Below are positions 17,938 to 27,484 of a DNA stretch of 64,000 bases, in pieces (within the stretch, counting starts at the first letter, position 1; each line of letters opens with the position of its first letter). Where the stretch lies: NCBI RefSeq assembly GCF_016864235.1, contig NZ_CP045732.1, forward strand, positions 1,922,001 to 1,986,000, written 5' to 3'. The notes under the pieces are model-generated. The model was not told the origin of the DNA and did not search any database. It worked only from the letters and a program-made list of their open reading frames with translations. Position numbers and translations under genes: made by a program. This DNA comes from Legionella sp. MW5194. Its GTDB lineage: Bacteria > Pseudomonadota > Gammaproteobacteria > Legionellales > Legionellaceae.

Positions 17938-18396
17938 TCAGTTCCCTCTTGTCACCTTCGCCAATAACCGATCAAGCTGATTGGCAAATTGTTGAATGTC
18001 TTTTGGGGTAAATGGCTTTGGGCCCTCGGCATGAATGCCGCTGCCGCGCATGACTTCATTAAAGTCACGCATGGCCAGCTTTTGCCTGATGGTGTTTGTA
18101 CTGAATAATTCACCCCGGGGGCTTATCACATGACTCTGCTTATTCAGACACCCCTCCGCCAGGGGCAGATCCGAGGTAATGACAATGTCACCTGCGCAAA
18201 CGCCATCCTCAATGGCCTTGTCAGCCACGTCAAACCCTCGTTCAACCACCATTCGTTTAATAAAGGGTGAGGAAGGCAGATTCATTAATTGATTAGCAAC
18301 CAGAATGCAGTTTACTCGGGTGCGATTGACAGCCTTAAAAATTATTTCCTTGATTACTTTGGGGCAGGCATCGCCATCAATCCAAATGGAGGTCAT
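17938..18396 (-). CDS. YaiI/YqxD family protein (DUF188)
   Basis: 152 residues, the usual family length. N-terminal MTSIWIDGDACPKVIKEII carries the conserved DGDACP motif; GDIVITSDLPLAEGCL and the SPRGELFSTNTIRQKLAMRDF block are also family signatures. The fold belongs to the NYN/PIN-like nuclease superfamily, with conserved aspartates around a putative metal site; the substrate is unknown. Ordinary chromosomal gene in gammaproteobacteria. Confidence 0.93.
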   Translation of the reverse strand: MTSIWIDGDACPKVIKEIIFKAVNRTRVNCILVANQLMNLPSSPFIKRMVVERGFDVADKAIEDGVCAGDIVITSDLPLAEGCLNKQSHVISPRGELFSTNTIRQKLAMRDFNEVMRGSGIHAEGPKPFTPKDIQQFANQLDRLLAKVTRGN

Positions 18397-18683
18397 TCAG
18401 TTTACACATTCATTCGTTTGCCTGACTATACCGGTGGAAAGGATTTCAGGCAATGGTGATGACACTGTCTTAATAAAGACTTAATAATTGCCTGCTTAAG
18501 CAAACGATACTGTTCGAGTCTCTTACAAAGACCCACCAGGCGCAAAACAGACAAACAAGGGACACCGAAAAATGCCTGTTCCAATAACAGCCAATCCGTC
18601 TGATTTGGGACAATTCGTCACGCTGGAAGCATCAATCAACTTGAGGCTTCCACTACATCGGCAGCATGATTTTCTTCAAGGCC

Positions 18684-19790
18684 CTAAACAGTTTTCGTGG
18701 GGTTAAGGGGTATAAGCTCAGCCAAATCTTCCTGCATGGCGCCTGCTAATTGATTTTTAGAATACGCAATGGATTTGGTTCGGGTAAAAAACAAAAATTT
18801 GTCCTTTTCCTGTAGCTTTTCTTTTTCCTGTGTTACCTCTTTAAAAATCGTACGCAACGCTTTAAAAGCACACTGGCAGGCGCTGTCTTCCTGAAACGCT
18901 TCAAGGATAGGTTCCAGGTCGTTGGCTAAGGACAGGGTGGCGTTACGGGGAAAAAGAAGGTAGCAGTGCAGCAGTTTGTCGATAAGAGTGATCAAATAAT
19001 CTACTTTTTCGTTGAAGTTGTCGATGCTGCTGAAGGTTTCCTTATACAGCGTTTTCTTATTCGTCATTACCATGTAATCGTATTGCCCTGTCAGCTCTCT
19101 ATCGGCGGCCTTATAAGGAAATGACTCCGTGATTGAAACCGTGGAGCCTGAGTCAGTCAGGTAAACAGAGACGCTGTTTTTTACTCTACCTTGTAATCCG
19201 GGATCAAAGAGGCCATCCTTTGAACTTAAAGCCACCACATGGGCTGCTCCACCGATAAAAATCGGCAAGGTTTCCTCGCTGCAGAAGCTATTGATCAGTT
19301 TGGCAAACTCATTGTTAGTCACGGTAATACGATCCGTGCTTCTTTGATAGGCTTCCATTTTTCGAAGCATGTCCAGATCCACTTCTTCACTGTCGCTAAA
19401 CGGATTTGTTTTTTTATTTTCCGCCCCCTGGATAAGAACGCCGACAGAAAACAAAGCAAAGATTAATTCATACGTGTGGATTGTTTTTGCTTTAAAAAGA
19501 GACATTTTTTTCAGCGGATCCATGTCCCCCTTTATTGCCTTTTTTAATGCGCTTTTTAATGCAGAATTGTCCGCTTGATTGAGATCTTCAGCGATAATAA
19601 TGATGCGTCGCGGCGAGGAGGCGAGGCTGTCCAGATTAGATAAAACAACATCCAGCGTCGGACTAAAGTCATGAATTTCGCCAATTAAAATACTCGAAAC
19701 TTCCGGGTTTTTAATCAGTGAGCTCAAAAGGTTACGAAAGGAGGTACTGTCACTACCAACCAGGTGTTTTGCATCAGAAGTGGATAACAT
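18684..19790 (-). CDS. GExH-fold (ChaN/TIKI/PMT-C-like) effector candidate
   Basis: 368 residues. The N-terminal 200 residues have the arrangement of the EreA/ChaN/TIKI and Pasteurella toxin C-terminal superfamily: ILIGEIHD (G37-E38-I39-H40), IIIIAEDLNQ with an acidic residue at the end of strand 2, and FIGGAAHVVAL with H184 in the GxxH position. Members use these Glu and His residues as a putative catalytic or metal site. The last 150 residues are helical and unassigned. There is no signal peptide. The gene has no operon partners; TTGACT upstream may be its -35. The fold assignment is motif-based inference; function and translocation are unknown. Confidence 0.78.
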   Translation of the reverse strand: MLSTSDAKHLVGSDSTSFRNLLSSLIKNPEVSSILIGEIHDFSPTLDVVLSNLDSLASSPRRIIIIAEDLNQADNSALKSALKKAIKGDMDPLKKMSLFKAKTIHTYELIFALFSVGVLIQGAENKKTNPFSDSEEVDLDMLRKMEAYQRSTDRITVTNNEFAKLINSFCSEETLPIFIGGAAHVVALSSKDGLFDPGLQGRVKNSVSVYLTDSGSTVSITESFPYKAADRELTGQYDYMVMTNKKTLYKETFSSIDNFNEKVDYLITLIDKLLHCYLLFPRNATLSLANDLEPILEAFQEDSACQCAFKALRTIFKEVTQEKEKLQEKDKFLFFTRTKSIAYSKNQLAGAMQEDLAELIPLNPTKTV

Positions 19791-20055
19791 CTTTGATCAG
19801 GGTTTGGGCATATGTTTAAATATAAACCAAATGCTGCTTCATGCCAAGTCAACGCCCGCGCGCAAAAACTCGCAATCGCACGCCGTGTGCCATGGTGTTC
19901 CCGCGATTAGCGTAGTAATTACGCTCAATAGGTGATGATCTTGCAATCACCAGCAAATAACCGATAATCACGGGACAAACCTTGTTCATCCCATTGCCCA
20001 TGTGCGTTAGGACTTAAATGGGAGTCAGGTTTTCCATTCTTTTTTGCGGTGTACC

Positions 20056-20844
20056 ATGCGACCTTTTTTTCGACCAGTCCTGATTGTTATCATGGCGCTA
20101 TCGCCATGGATGACTCATTCCAGCCAGCCGGCCGCCATGCCTGGGCTTCTCTATTGGGCCTGGGAGGCTCCCCAGGAAATGACGGACATCAATCCCCGCC
20201 AATCGGGCATTGCCGAGTTGGCTGCCAGTATCTACATTAAGAGGAACCATCCTTTTTATCATCTACGGCAGCAACCGTTGCATACGCCTGATGCGATTTA
20301 CCGCGTAGCGGTTATTCATATAGAAGCCCGAGCTCGCTGGAAACCGCAACTGGACAAGCCCATGGCTGAAAAACTGGCCCAGGAAATTAAAACGATTTAC
20401 CAAAAGAAACACTACGACGCCTTGCAAATAGACTTCGAGGCTTCCGCTTCACAACGAACATTTTACCAACAACTGCTGGGAGCCCTTCGCCAACTCATGG
20501 GCAGCGAACAGGTGATTTCCATCACCGCACTGGCCTCCTGGTGTACCTCAGAGCCCTGGATTGCACGCGCCAGACTGCCTGTGGATCAGGTTGTTCCCAT
20601 GTATTTCAGTTTAAATCGCGACAGGCGGGAGAGGCAGGCCTTTATTCACTCGTTCCCCCACACCATGGCCAGGCTTGCACCAGAATGCCAGTCGGCAATC
20701 GGACTAGCCACCTTTGAGCCCTGGCCATTTCCGTTAAGAGCGAGGGTTCCCGTGTTTGTTTTTACAAAAGGGGCATGGAATCCCCACACCTTAAAACAAG
20801 CGCAGCAATTGGCGTTTACTGTTCAACACGGAAAGACACTATGA
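20056..20844 (+). CDS. DUF3142-like exported protein
   Basis: 262 residues from ATG 20056; the frame can also start at a TTG four codons earlier, but neither has a good ribosome binding site. A signal peptide (about 1-25, FFRPVLIVIMALSPW) precedes a TIM-barrel-like body with YDALQIDFEASASQRTFYQQLL and ISITALASWCTSEPWI, which match the DUF3142 pattern of glycosidase-like folds. DUF3142 proteins are found next to a large exported partner, as here: the stop overlaps the next start (ATGA at 20841-20844). Substrate unknown; an envelope or polysaccharide role is a guess. Confidence 0.78.
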   Translation: MRPFFRPVLIVIMALSPWMTHSSQPAAMPGLLYWAWEAPQEMTDINPRQSGIAELAASIYIKRNHPFYHLRQQPLHTPDAIYRVAVIHIEARARWKPQLDKPMAEKLAQEIKTIYQKKHYDALQIDFEASASQRTFYQQLLGALRQLMGSEQVISITALASWCTSEPWIARARLPVDQVVPMYFSLNRDRRERQAFIHSFPHTMARLAPECQSAIGLATFEPWPFPLRARVPVFVFTKGAWNPHTLKQAQQLAFTVQHGKTL

Positions 20845-23225
20845 CATTATTGACTGCTTTAAGACCTGTGGGTTTAAAAACCCTGACCTTCATTCTGAGT
20901 TTGTTTGTTTTTATCAACAGCCATGCCAGCGGCGGCTACGATGAGGAGCGCGGCCTGTCCGGCAAGCACAGTCCTGACTTCCCTTTAAACGGCTACGTCA
21001 ACGGTCAACTGGGTGTTATCAGTCCTCAATACCGGCTATCCTATTTAATCATTGCCTATCGTTATTTATCCAATAACCCCTTGTCAGAAGCAGAGCAACG
21101 CCAGGTGCTGGATAGTTATGCCGTTTATTTTTCGGATTTGTTTTTTGGCGAAAATGATTTCAGAGTGGACGTAAATCAATCCAATACAGCGATAGCCGCA
21201 AGAATTTATCAAACCAGCACGACCTTTGTTGAAAAGCAATTGTCCCACAGATGGAAGGAAAGTAACAAATCCCCACTCAGCGAACGAGTGAAGACGCTCA
21301 TTCAAGCGTGTCCCACCCCCGTTAAACCGTTCACCCGATTTCAATTGGCCTGTCAACGCTTAAAAGCGATTGCCAACGAATTGGAAACAGCGAATTTAGC
21401 GGAAGAAACGAAGCACGCGGTTTTGCAAGCCTGGCTTCATGCCCAGGATTTGTTGTTTAACGGGGAATCCGATGGGCATGCTGTCCGTGAAGCCATTAAC
21501 CAAATTCCTGTCCATCACTTGCCTCTCATTCAACTGGATATCGATTATTTAAAGGCGGTGAGTTATTTTAACTCTCAGAGCGAAGCCGACCAGATTAAGG
21601 CTTATGAGCACTTAACCCGGTTGGCTCAAAACAAACAATACCCCTGGCATGAATGGGCTGCCTATTTGAGTTACCGGGCATTAACCCGCGCTGCCTGTCA
21701 GGAGTTTAACAGCGGTATGGCCCGTCCAGAACAAATCCAACGTTTAAATGACGCGTTAACCGGTATGCAAAACGTGACCCGCAAGGCTCGGGACCCTGGT
21801 GTAAGTAAGGCGGCGAAACAGTATACCCGCATTATTAAAGGGCGCCTTGCTCCTAAAGAAGCCCTCCTGGAGGAGGTACAGGCCATGAGTCATAAAATCA
21901 CTCGAGCTCATTTTTCAGATCTCATTTTTTATACTGATCTCCTCACCTGGAACAGCGTTGAGCCCCTCGATTTAACCGCGATAAGTCCAGTTACAACAAG
22001 CCCCCGGAGCTCAGAACTGGTGCTTTGGATCAGTCATTATTTATCAACAGATAAGCAAAAGACGTTTCCCTTAGCCTACACACACTGGGTTCAATCGCCT
22101 GAAAATCGAGCGTGGTTACTGGTTGCTTTAAACAATATCAGCGAGGCCACTCCCTCACAACAACGCACGTTGTTGAACGCCGCGGAAGCAGTAACGGTGA
22201 AGCAGCCCGGGTTCTTTAGTATTCGTTCTGCTTTGCTCCAGGCTCTGACTACCCTCGAAGGTGATCACCGCATAGCCCTGATCAAACGCCATGCCTTAAT
22301 TGATGACACCCTCGCCCAATTAAAAAAGGGGCAGGATTTCTCAACCCGTATGCATTTTGCCAAAATGGGCATCCCTTTGGCTGACAGTCTGAATAACCTA
22401 TTATCTTATGGGTTTTTTACTCCCTCGACACAGATGTTCACACTTTACCCCTCAGAACCACCAACCGCCCACCCCTATTTCAGTCCTCTTGAATTCTCGC
22501 AGGCTCTGAATCATTTACCCCTGTCGGTGCTGATCAAAGCCATTGACTCCAAGCGATTACCTCGAGATGCCCAACGGGAACTTGCTGCGTCTGTATGGGC
22601 CCGCGCCATGATATTGCAACAGTACTCCGTGGCAGATAAGCTTGCCTTAAAAACAGCCCGGTTAAATCCTGCCATGAAAAACGCTCTTTTATTGAGCTTA
22701 AAGGCTAAAAACCCGGATGAGCGGCTTAAAATACTTGTCAAAACACTGCTCTACTTTCCCGAGCTAAGCCCCATTATTAATTTAAAAAGCACCTGGATAC
22801 CTGAGATTGGCTATTCCACTGTTTATTACGGCATTAAACCAAGAAAAATAACAAACCGTAACAGCCATACTTACTGGTGTAATCATGGCGAAATAAACAG
22901 GACTATCGACGACGATAAACCCCGGCCTGAATTTTCATGGCCTAACCTGCTTACTGTGTTGCAGCGAAAACAACTCACTCACGAGCAGGCGCAACTGCAG
23001 ACGTTACCCAATGGTGCAGTGTGGCTCGCAGATAAAGCCAATGAACTGGCTAAAAAATACCCGAATGACCAGGAAAACGCGGAATTATTGGCTCTGGCTA
23101 TTAATGTGACCCGGGTATTGGCCTGTTACGAACCTAACGCACCGGCATCACAACGGGCTTATATTACGCTCAAGCGGCTTTATCCGGAAAGTGAGGGGTC
23201 CAAACGAACCCGCTATTACTATTGA
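20841..23225 (+). CDS. Large exported protein paired with DUF3142 gene
   Basis: 794 residues from the ATG at 20841, which overlaps the previous stop and has GGAAAG 5 nt upstream. Signal peptide (TLTFILSLFVFINSHA, ends near residue 31) followed by SGGYDEERGLSGKHSPDFPL. The bulk consists of helical repeats, probably TPR/HEAT-like (for example YEHLTRLAQNKQYPWHEWAAYL and QRAYITLKRLYPESEG at the end), so a periplasmic scaffold is likely. The overlap makes a two-gene operon with the DUF3142 protein. No catalytic motif seen. Confidence 0.82.
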   Translation: MTLLTALRPVGLKTLTFILSLFVFINSHASGGYDEERGLSGKHSPDFPLNGYVNGQLGVISPQYRLSYLIIAYRYLSNNPLSEAEQRQVLDSYAVYFSDLFFGENDFRVDVNQSNTAIAARIYQTSTTFVEKQLSHRWKESNKSPLSERVKTLIQACPTPVKPFTRFQLACQRLKAIANELETANLAEETKHAVLQAWLHAQDLLFNGESDGHAVREAINQIPVHHLPLIQLDIDYLKAVSYFNSQSEADQIKAYEHLTRLAQNKQYPWHEWAAYLSYRALTRAACQEFNSGMARPEQIQRLNDALTGMQNVTRKARDPGVSKAAKQYTRIIKGRLAPKEALLEEVQAMSHKITRAHFSDLIFYTDLLTWNSVEPLDLTAISPVTTSPRSSELVLWISHYLSTDKQKTFPLAYTHWVQSPENRAWLLVALNNISEATPSQQRTLLNAAEAVTVKQPGFFSIRSALLQALTTLEGDHRIALIKRHALIDDTLAQLKKGQDFSTRMHFAKMGIPLADSLNNLLSYGFFTPSTQMFTLYPSEPPTAHPYFSPLEFSQALNHLPLSVLIKAIDSKRLPRDAQRELAASVWARAMILQQYSVADKLALKTARLNPAMKNALLLSLKAKNPDERLKILVKTLLYFPELSPIINLKSTWIPEIGYSTVYYGIKPRKITNRNSHTYWCNHGEINRTIDDDKPRPEFSWPNLLTVLQRKQLTHEQAQLQTLPNGAVWLADKANELAKKYPNDQENAELLALAINVTRVLACYEPNAPASQRAYITLKRLYPESEGSKRTRYYY

Positions 23226-23323
23226 TGGATGCCTGACGATTATTAGCTTTTATCAGCCGCCTGTGTCTTAAACGGACATCGCCACTTCGCGCCTCTCTCG
23301 TTGGCTACCGAGTGGCACATCCA

Positions 23324-24736
23324 TTACAACGTGGTTGTAGGCTCCATGTTGATTTCTTTTTCAGATTTACCCTCATTCTGCGATACCGTGGGGAATACCT
23401 GCTGATGTAGACTGAACCAGCGAAGGCCGAGGTATGTGCCCTTTGATTTTTCACAGAGCAACTCCACCTCAGGATAACCTTTCTCTTGCAGAGCTTCTAT
23501 CGGCTCTTCAATATGCTGGATTGATTTATCCGTTACCTTCATTGTCAAGAAGGTGCTCACCGCGGTATTTTTAGGATTGGTGGGGCAAAAGAAATTACCG
23601 AGCGACGTTTCCATGAACACATAACCCCTGGCGGTTTTCAGTACCTGAGATAATCCGGGTAAATGCGATCCATGGCCAATGACCCCGTCGCAGTGATTGG
23701 CCAGTTGTTCGAGAAGAGCCTGCCAGTGCTGGCTTGGGTAGACATTCTGCTCAACACCGCCATGAATAAGGAGATAGAGCTTATCGAGATGATAATGCGT
23801 TTTAAAGGTATCCAACAATCCTGAAACGTCTTCAGGCCGCATCGCACGCCCGTCTTTCCACAAGGCATGATTATTATTCAGAATATCGGTTAATGCCATA
23901 AATCCAATGGTTAAACCATTTAATGTGGTTACCGCCACAGGTTCCGTTTGCAGGTTAATCCGGCTTCCTTCCCGAGCAGGAAATGACTTAAATTCCAGCT
24001 CATGGGTCCAGGCGCCAACAATTTTGGCGTCTGCCTTATCAATCACATGCCGGATGGCATAGAGGGTACGGTAAAGTGGAAAATTGACGCGGTCAAAATC
24101 ATAAAGCGATTTTTCAATCGGTGTCATTTTTTCATAAGCAAGGGTGCTTGCATCAAGCGTATGGTTATTTGCCACATCATAAATGATTTCAATCGACGGA
24201 TTTTCCTTTTTGATGTCGTCGATGAGGGCTTTTAAATAACTCTCTGGCAGGTACAAAGAGAATTTAAAGCCATTGACGAGAATATTGCGCAAACGGCCAT
24301 AGCCTGTGTTGGTTTCATCGGAGGTGACCGGTGATTCAATGTTTAAAATCATCACCTTGGCCTTGCGAATGCGTTCTTTTAATCCCTCTCCCAACACTAT
24401 CGATTTTCCATTTTTGGAAAACAGCACATCCCCTACCACCAGAATATCCTCCGCTGCATTCAGTGTCGGGACTGAATGTTCAATCTCGGCCGTCTTAAGG
24501 CCCACCACGTGATTACTGGTATTTTTTCCTAACAATGCCTGAGGATTTTGTCTGGAACTGGAGCCAGTCGTAACAAAACCTTTCAGGTAATCCCAGGTTT
24601 CAGACAACGTGTAAGGAGGCCACCACCAGCTTGTTCCCTGGTTCAGTCGACTGTCCTTGTTGGATGCTTTTTGTTCCATCCGTTTTTTTTGTATTTGACT
24701 GAGGTCACGCGAATAAGCCATCCATTTTTCTTTCAT
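23324..24736 (-). CDS. CapA-like metallophosphatase, effector candidate
   Basis: 470 residues. The middle carries the CapA/PgsA signature: VVGDVLFS (D103), MILNIESPVT (E134), YDVANNHTLD (N190, N191, H192), LLIHGGVEQ followed by YPSQHW, and VIGHGSHLPGL. These residues build the dinuclear metal site of calcineurin-like CapA proteins. Unlike poly-gamma-glutamate CapA it has no signal peptide or membrane anchor: the first 90 residues are polar (KKRMEQKASNKDSRLNQG). The C-terminus ends in a Glu-rich tail (NEGKSEKEINMEPTTTL), the style of Dot/Icm E-block signals. Most likely a secreted phosphatase-like effector; substrate unknown. It is divergent from the next gene and may share the PmrA box between them. 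Confidence 0.85.
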   Translation of the reverse strand: MKEKWMAYSRDLSQIQKKRMEQKASNKDSRLNQGTSWWWPPYTLSETWDYLKGFVTTGSSSRQNPQALLGKNTSNHVVGLKTAEIEHSVPTLNAAEDILVVGDVLFSKNGKSIVLGEGLKERIRKAKVMILNIESPVTSDETNTGYGRLRNILVNGFKFSLYLPESYLKALIDDIKKENPSIEIIYDVANNHTLDASTLAYEKMTPIEKSLYDFDRVNFPLYRTLYAIRHVIDKADAKIVGAWTHELEFKSFPAREGSRINLQTEPVAVTTLNGLTIGFMALTDILNNNHALWKDGRAMRPEDVSGLLDTFKTHYHLDKLYLLIHGGVEQNVYPSQHWQALLEQLANHCDGVIGHGSHLPGLSQVLKTARGYVFMETSLGNFFCPTNPKNTAVSTFLTMKVTDKSIQHIEEPIEALQEKGYPEVELLCEKSKGTYLGLRWFSLHQQVFPTVSQNEGKSEKEINMEPTTTL

Positions 24737-24841
24737 TTGTTAGCCCATGAGATTAATGTTTGCGCAATAATAACAAATTATTGTCATAATTGCTTGCTGT
24801 TTTTTAAATCCCACGCCCACTTTAAAAGTATTTTAATTGGC

Positions 24842-24874
24842 CTTAATGATCTCTTAATAAACAGTTATTACACT
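24842..24874 (+). promoter_or_regulatory. PmrA box and promoter
   Basis: Direct half-sites CTTAAT at 24842-24847 and 24853-24858 (11-bp period) match the PmrA consensus cTTAATatT-N2-cTTAATatT. A third TTAAT lies at 24833-24837. TACACT at 24869-24874, 7 nt after the box, is a plausible -10, as at 30910. The next start codon is at 24905. On the other strand the half-sites read ATTAAG, so the box might also serve the divergent CapA-like gene. Confidence 0.65.
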
Positions 24875-24904
24875 GGTGACCACATCCAATTTTGTGAGTT
24901 GTTG

Positions 24905-26089
24905 ATGTCCGTTAGAGAACAAGATTTAAACGTCATGCTGTCAGCTGATGCAAAAGAAACCCGCATTTGTTCTGGCAATTTCTGTGTCCCCTCCGAGGTG
25001 GATCCCAGAACAATAAAACACCAGATACCCGGCATCGTGTCGACGTTCGTGGACAGAAGAGATACCAATACCAAAGAACCGTTAATGACAACCACACACT
25101 ATTACGGCACGGTAGAGTCCGGCCATGAGGTCTCCATGAGCAAGTTGATTGGTAAATACATAACCAGGAATGCTGTCTGTACTTTCGCCAGTCCTGGACA
25201 TGATTTCCCTGGCGAATTGACTTTATCTGCCCAATGGCATCATCGCGACAAGGAACACGGCACATCCGGTCGCGATGCCAGCGTGTTTGGCTCATTGGGT
25301 GTTTTTGCAGTAGGGGACAATCATCCCTCCATTGATTTCCCTCTGGTCAATGCCCTGTCTGTTTCTCCACTGTTTTTACAGGCCTATGGAGCGGCTATTG
25401 TCCCGGTTGAAGAGACATTCCGTTTACCCAAAAGTAAAGAAAAAAGCCTCACTACACTCCATGTCACCGAATACACCTGGAAGAACAATTCGAGGCAATA
25501 CATTAACAATTATGTGTTGCAACAACATGGCGGCGGCGGGCTGTTTATTGAAACCCATCCCTTCCCCCACATCTTTACGCCCTTATCGCCTGAATGTGGT
25601 GGTGGCGTGATTCTCGGGCGCAAGGTGGAGGACCAGTATCGTTTTGTCGCTTTTCAAATCACCTATGGCTATAGTCTGGTGATTAAATCCAATGTCATTC
25701 ATGGCGATTCCTTTTTTCATGGTCCTTATGCCATCGCCTTGTCTGAAACAGCGTTCGCCGATTCAGTCCTCATTAAATCGGGTAAACCCGGCGCAAGAAG
25801 CATACAGCCTGTTCGGCAGGTTTCTGCGACTGGCAATCGTTTTTCTTTCTTTGGGGACATAACGCTCAATCAACGCACGGCCGCTCTGCTGCTGAAAGAG
25901 AACTTAAAAAGTATTGCCCGCGCGACAGACAATGATCCCATTGAAAAACGTCGAGAAATGAAATCTTTTTTTAAGCAACTTCCGCAGACCATGCTTTCAG
26001 ACCTTCGGCATCAATCTGACTTGACTCAACGCGCATACGATGAATGCTATGGTATTCTGCCTGTCCAGCCAGACATTGATCCCTTTTGA
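24905..26089 (+). CDS. Unassigned effector candidate, PmrA-box promoter
   Basis: 394 residues from ATG 24905 (MSVREQDLNVMLSADAKETR). The frame stays open far upstream into the neighbouring gene, but the PmrA-type promoter ending at 24874 fixes the start here. The central region is beta-rich with GGGGLFIETHPFPHIFTPLS and SNVIHGDSFFHGPYAIAL. Spaced His residues on short strands resemble a cupin metal site, which is only a suggestion. A helical C-terminus follows. No signal peptide or membrane segment. The 3' end is 8 nt from the convergent gene at 26098 with no terminator between them. Confidence 0.8.
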   Translation: MSVREQDLNVMLSADAKETRICSGNFCVPSEVDPRTIKHQIPGIVSTFVDRRDTNTKEPLMTTTHYYGTVESGHEVSMSKLIGKYITRNAVCTFASPGHDFPGELTLSAQWHHRDKEHGTSGRDASVFGSLGVFAVGDNHPSIDFPLVNALSVSPLFLQAYGAAIVPVEETFRLPKSKEKSLTTLHVTEYTWKNNSRQYINNYVLQQHGGGGLFIETHPFPHIFTPLSPECGGGVILGRKVEDQYRFVAFQITYGYSLVIKSNVIHGDSFFHGPYAIALSETAFADSVLIKSGKPGARSIQPVRQVSATGNRFSFFGDITLNQRTAALLLKENLKSIARATDNDPIEKRREMKSFFKQLPQTMLSDLRHQSDLTQRAYDECYGILPVQPDIDPF

Positions 26090-26097
26090 CAGCGCAT

Positions 26098-27417
26098 TTA
26101 ACCAGGAAAGAAGGCCTCATTCGCCTTATTCTGGGGGGCTTTTTCCTTGTCCACTTTGGGCGCCCAAAAACCAAAGTGAGACAGGGCCGTTGTTTGCTGG
26201 CCATAGCTCATCCACTTTTCATCGTGCAGCTTTTTACGCTTCGCCAGATCATCCTTTGCCCCATTGACCCGTTTTGCTTCATCCTCATCCTCAGGCAAAA
26301 TAACCGGAAGCCGACTGACCACCTGAAGGTAATGCCCGAGTGCTGCAGGCGCCTGTTGTTGTTTGACGTATTCATCTGCAATCTGCGGATACGCCCAGAA
26401 ATCACGAAGACTAAAGCAAAGCTGCTCTTTATGGGCTGAAAGCAATTCAGTCACTTTTTCAAAATCGCCATGCCGTGCATAGGAAAGCATGCGTTCGGGC
26501 ACAGGTAAATTTCGGCTCACTTTAATCAAATCCCGGGTATCAATTCTCACATCATCGATGACAGGCGGCAGATGAAGCTTCAGGGCACAGGCATTCACCG
26601 CTCGAATGTTAGCCGGGGAAAAATAAGTGTGCGTATAATTAACGAAATTCAATTCCACCGGTTTATCCGCATGGATGGCCCGGTATAATTCACGGGTGTA
26701 GTCCCCTGTGTCGTGCTTGATGACACTGCCGATTTTAAATTGCCAACGATCCGCCGCGTCTTTAAAAAAGAGAATGTTCTCATACCCCATGGCATCGAGA
26801 ATAATGTTTGTGCGCTGATAAAAGTCACGGTAATGAGTTAAAAACTCGCTCATGGTATTTCCAAGCGACGAATCATGGTCGAGACGTTTTAAAATAGCGC
26901 CTATCCGTGGATCAAGGACGGCATAATCATCCACATTAAAATCCACTTCCGTTTTTCCAGAAAAAAGAGTGCTGTTCGCTTTCTCAAACAGGGCTTCATG
27001 CTGGTCGATGAGGTAAGGGTCCAATTCGGTGGGTTCAATTTTAAAATCAAATTTCACCGCCGCCTTAAAACAAGGTTCATAGGGAACCAGGGATAAAACC
27101 CGGCGTTGGGTTTCTTTTTCTGAAAGCCTGACATCCACCGTGACATGGTGCTCGCGAATGCAACGCGCCTGACCGTCCCTGTCAAAACAGTCATATAAAG
27201 CTGCATAGTTCTCTTGCAATTGCCGCAACTCGTCTGACTTGGGATTCTGCTTCATTAATTTGATCACCCAGGGCGATTCCCCAAAGCGATAAAGCACGTG
27301 TGTTCCCCCTTCCGCGATACGTGCCGCTGTGGTTAAATCTATCGCGCCCGAGGTGGTCTTTGGCATGGAATCAAGCGCATAGTGCCCTGTATCGTGCTCC
27401 GCTTTTAACTGCATCAT
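26098..27417 (-). CDS. Kinase-like-fold effector candidate
   Basis: 439 residues from ATG 27417, supported by GAGGAG 3 nt upstream on the minus strand. The N-terminal part resembles an atypical kinase N-lobe: ARIAEGGTHVLYRFGESPWVIKLMK, read in pieces as EGGTHVLYRF and WVIKLMK, gives a Gly-type turn followed by a strand with lysine. The later segment DAMGYENILFFKDAADRW followed by FKIGS is reminiscent of a catalytic loop with Asn but lacks a canonical HRD or DFG. It may be a pseudokinase or an atypical kinase. The C-terminal 100 residues are helical and end with HFGFWAPKVDKEKAP. A perfect CpxR box lies 68 nt upstream. Function unknown. Confidence 0.8.
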   Translation of the reverse strand: MMQLKAEHDTGHYALDSMPKTTSGAIDLTTAARIAEGGTHVLYRFGESPWVIKLMKQNPKSDELRQLQENYAALYDCFDRDGQARCIREHHVTVDVRLSEKETQRRVLSLVPYEPCFKAAVKFDFKIEPTELDPYLIDQHEALFEKANSTLFSGKTEVDFNVDDYAVLDPRIGAILKRLDHDSSLGNTMSEFLTHYRDFYQRTNIILDAMGYENILFFKDAADRWQFKIGSVIKHDTGDYTRELYRAIHADKPVELNFVNYTHTYFSPANIRAVNACALKLHLPPVIDDVRIDTRDLIKVSRNLPVPERMLSYARHGDFEKVTELLSAHKEQLCFSLRDFWAYPQIADEYVKQQQAPAALGHYLQVVSRLPVILPEDEDEAKRVNGAKDDLAKRKKLHDEKWMSYGQQTTALSHFGFWAPKVDKEKAPQNKANEAFFPG

Positions 27418-27484
27418 GGTCTCCTCATTGGTGTATGAGTATTTTAATTTCAAAGAGAGAACTTACTGGCGAAAAGTCGGTCAA

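Noticed and set aside
18511-18525. GTTCGAGTC resembling a tRNA T-arm
   Set aside because: No matching acceptor, D or anticodon stems around it.
18572-18706. 44-codon ORF MPVPITANPSDLGQF... on the plus strand
   Set aside because: No ribosome binding site, runs into the convergent gene, and no partner or motif; probably chance in a 287-nt spacer.
19891-19960. Short inverted repeats (AGCGTA...TACGCT, GGTGAT...ATCACC) as a small RNA
   Set aside because: Stems are only 6 bp and no promoter or terminator frames them.
24548-24904. Upstream extension of the frame of the gene at 24905
   Set aside because: It lies inside the opposite-strand CapA-like gene and upstream of the PmrA-type promoter; ATG 24905 is the sensible start.
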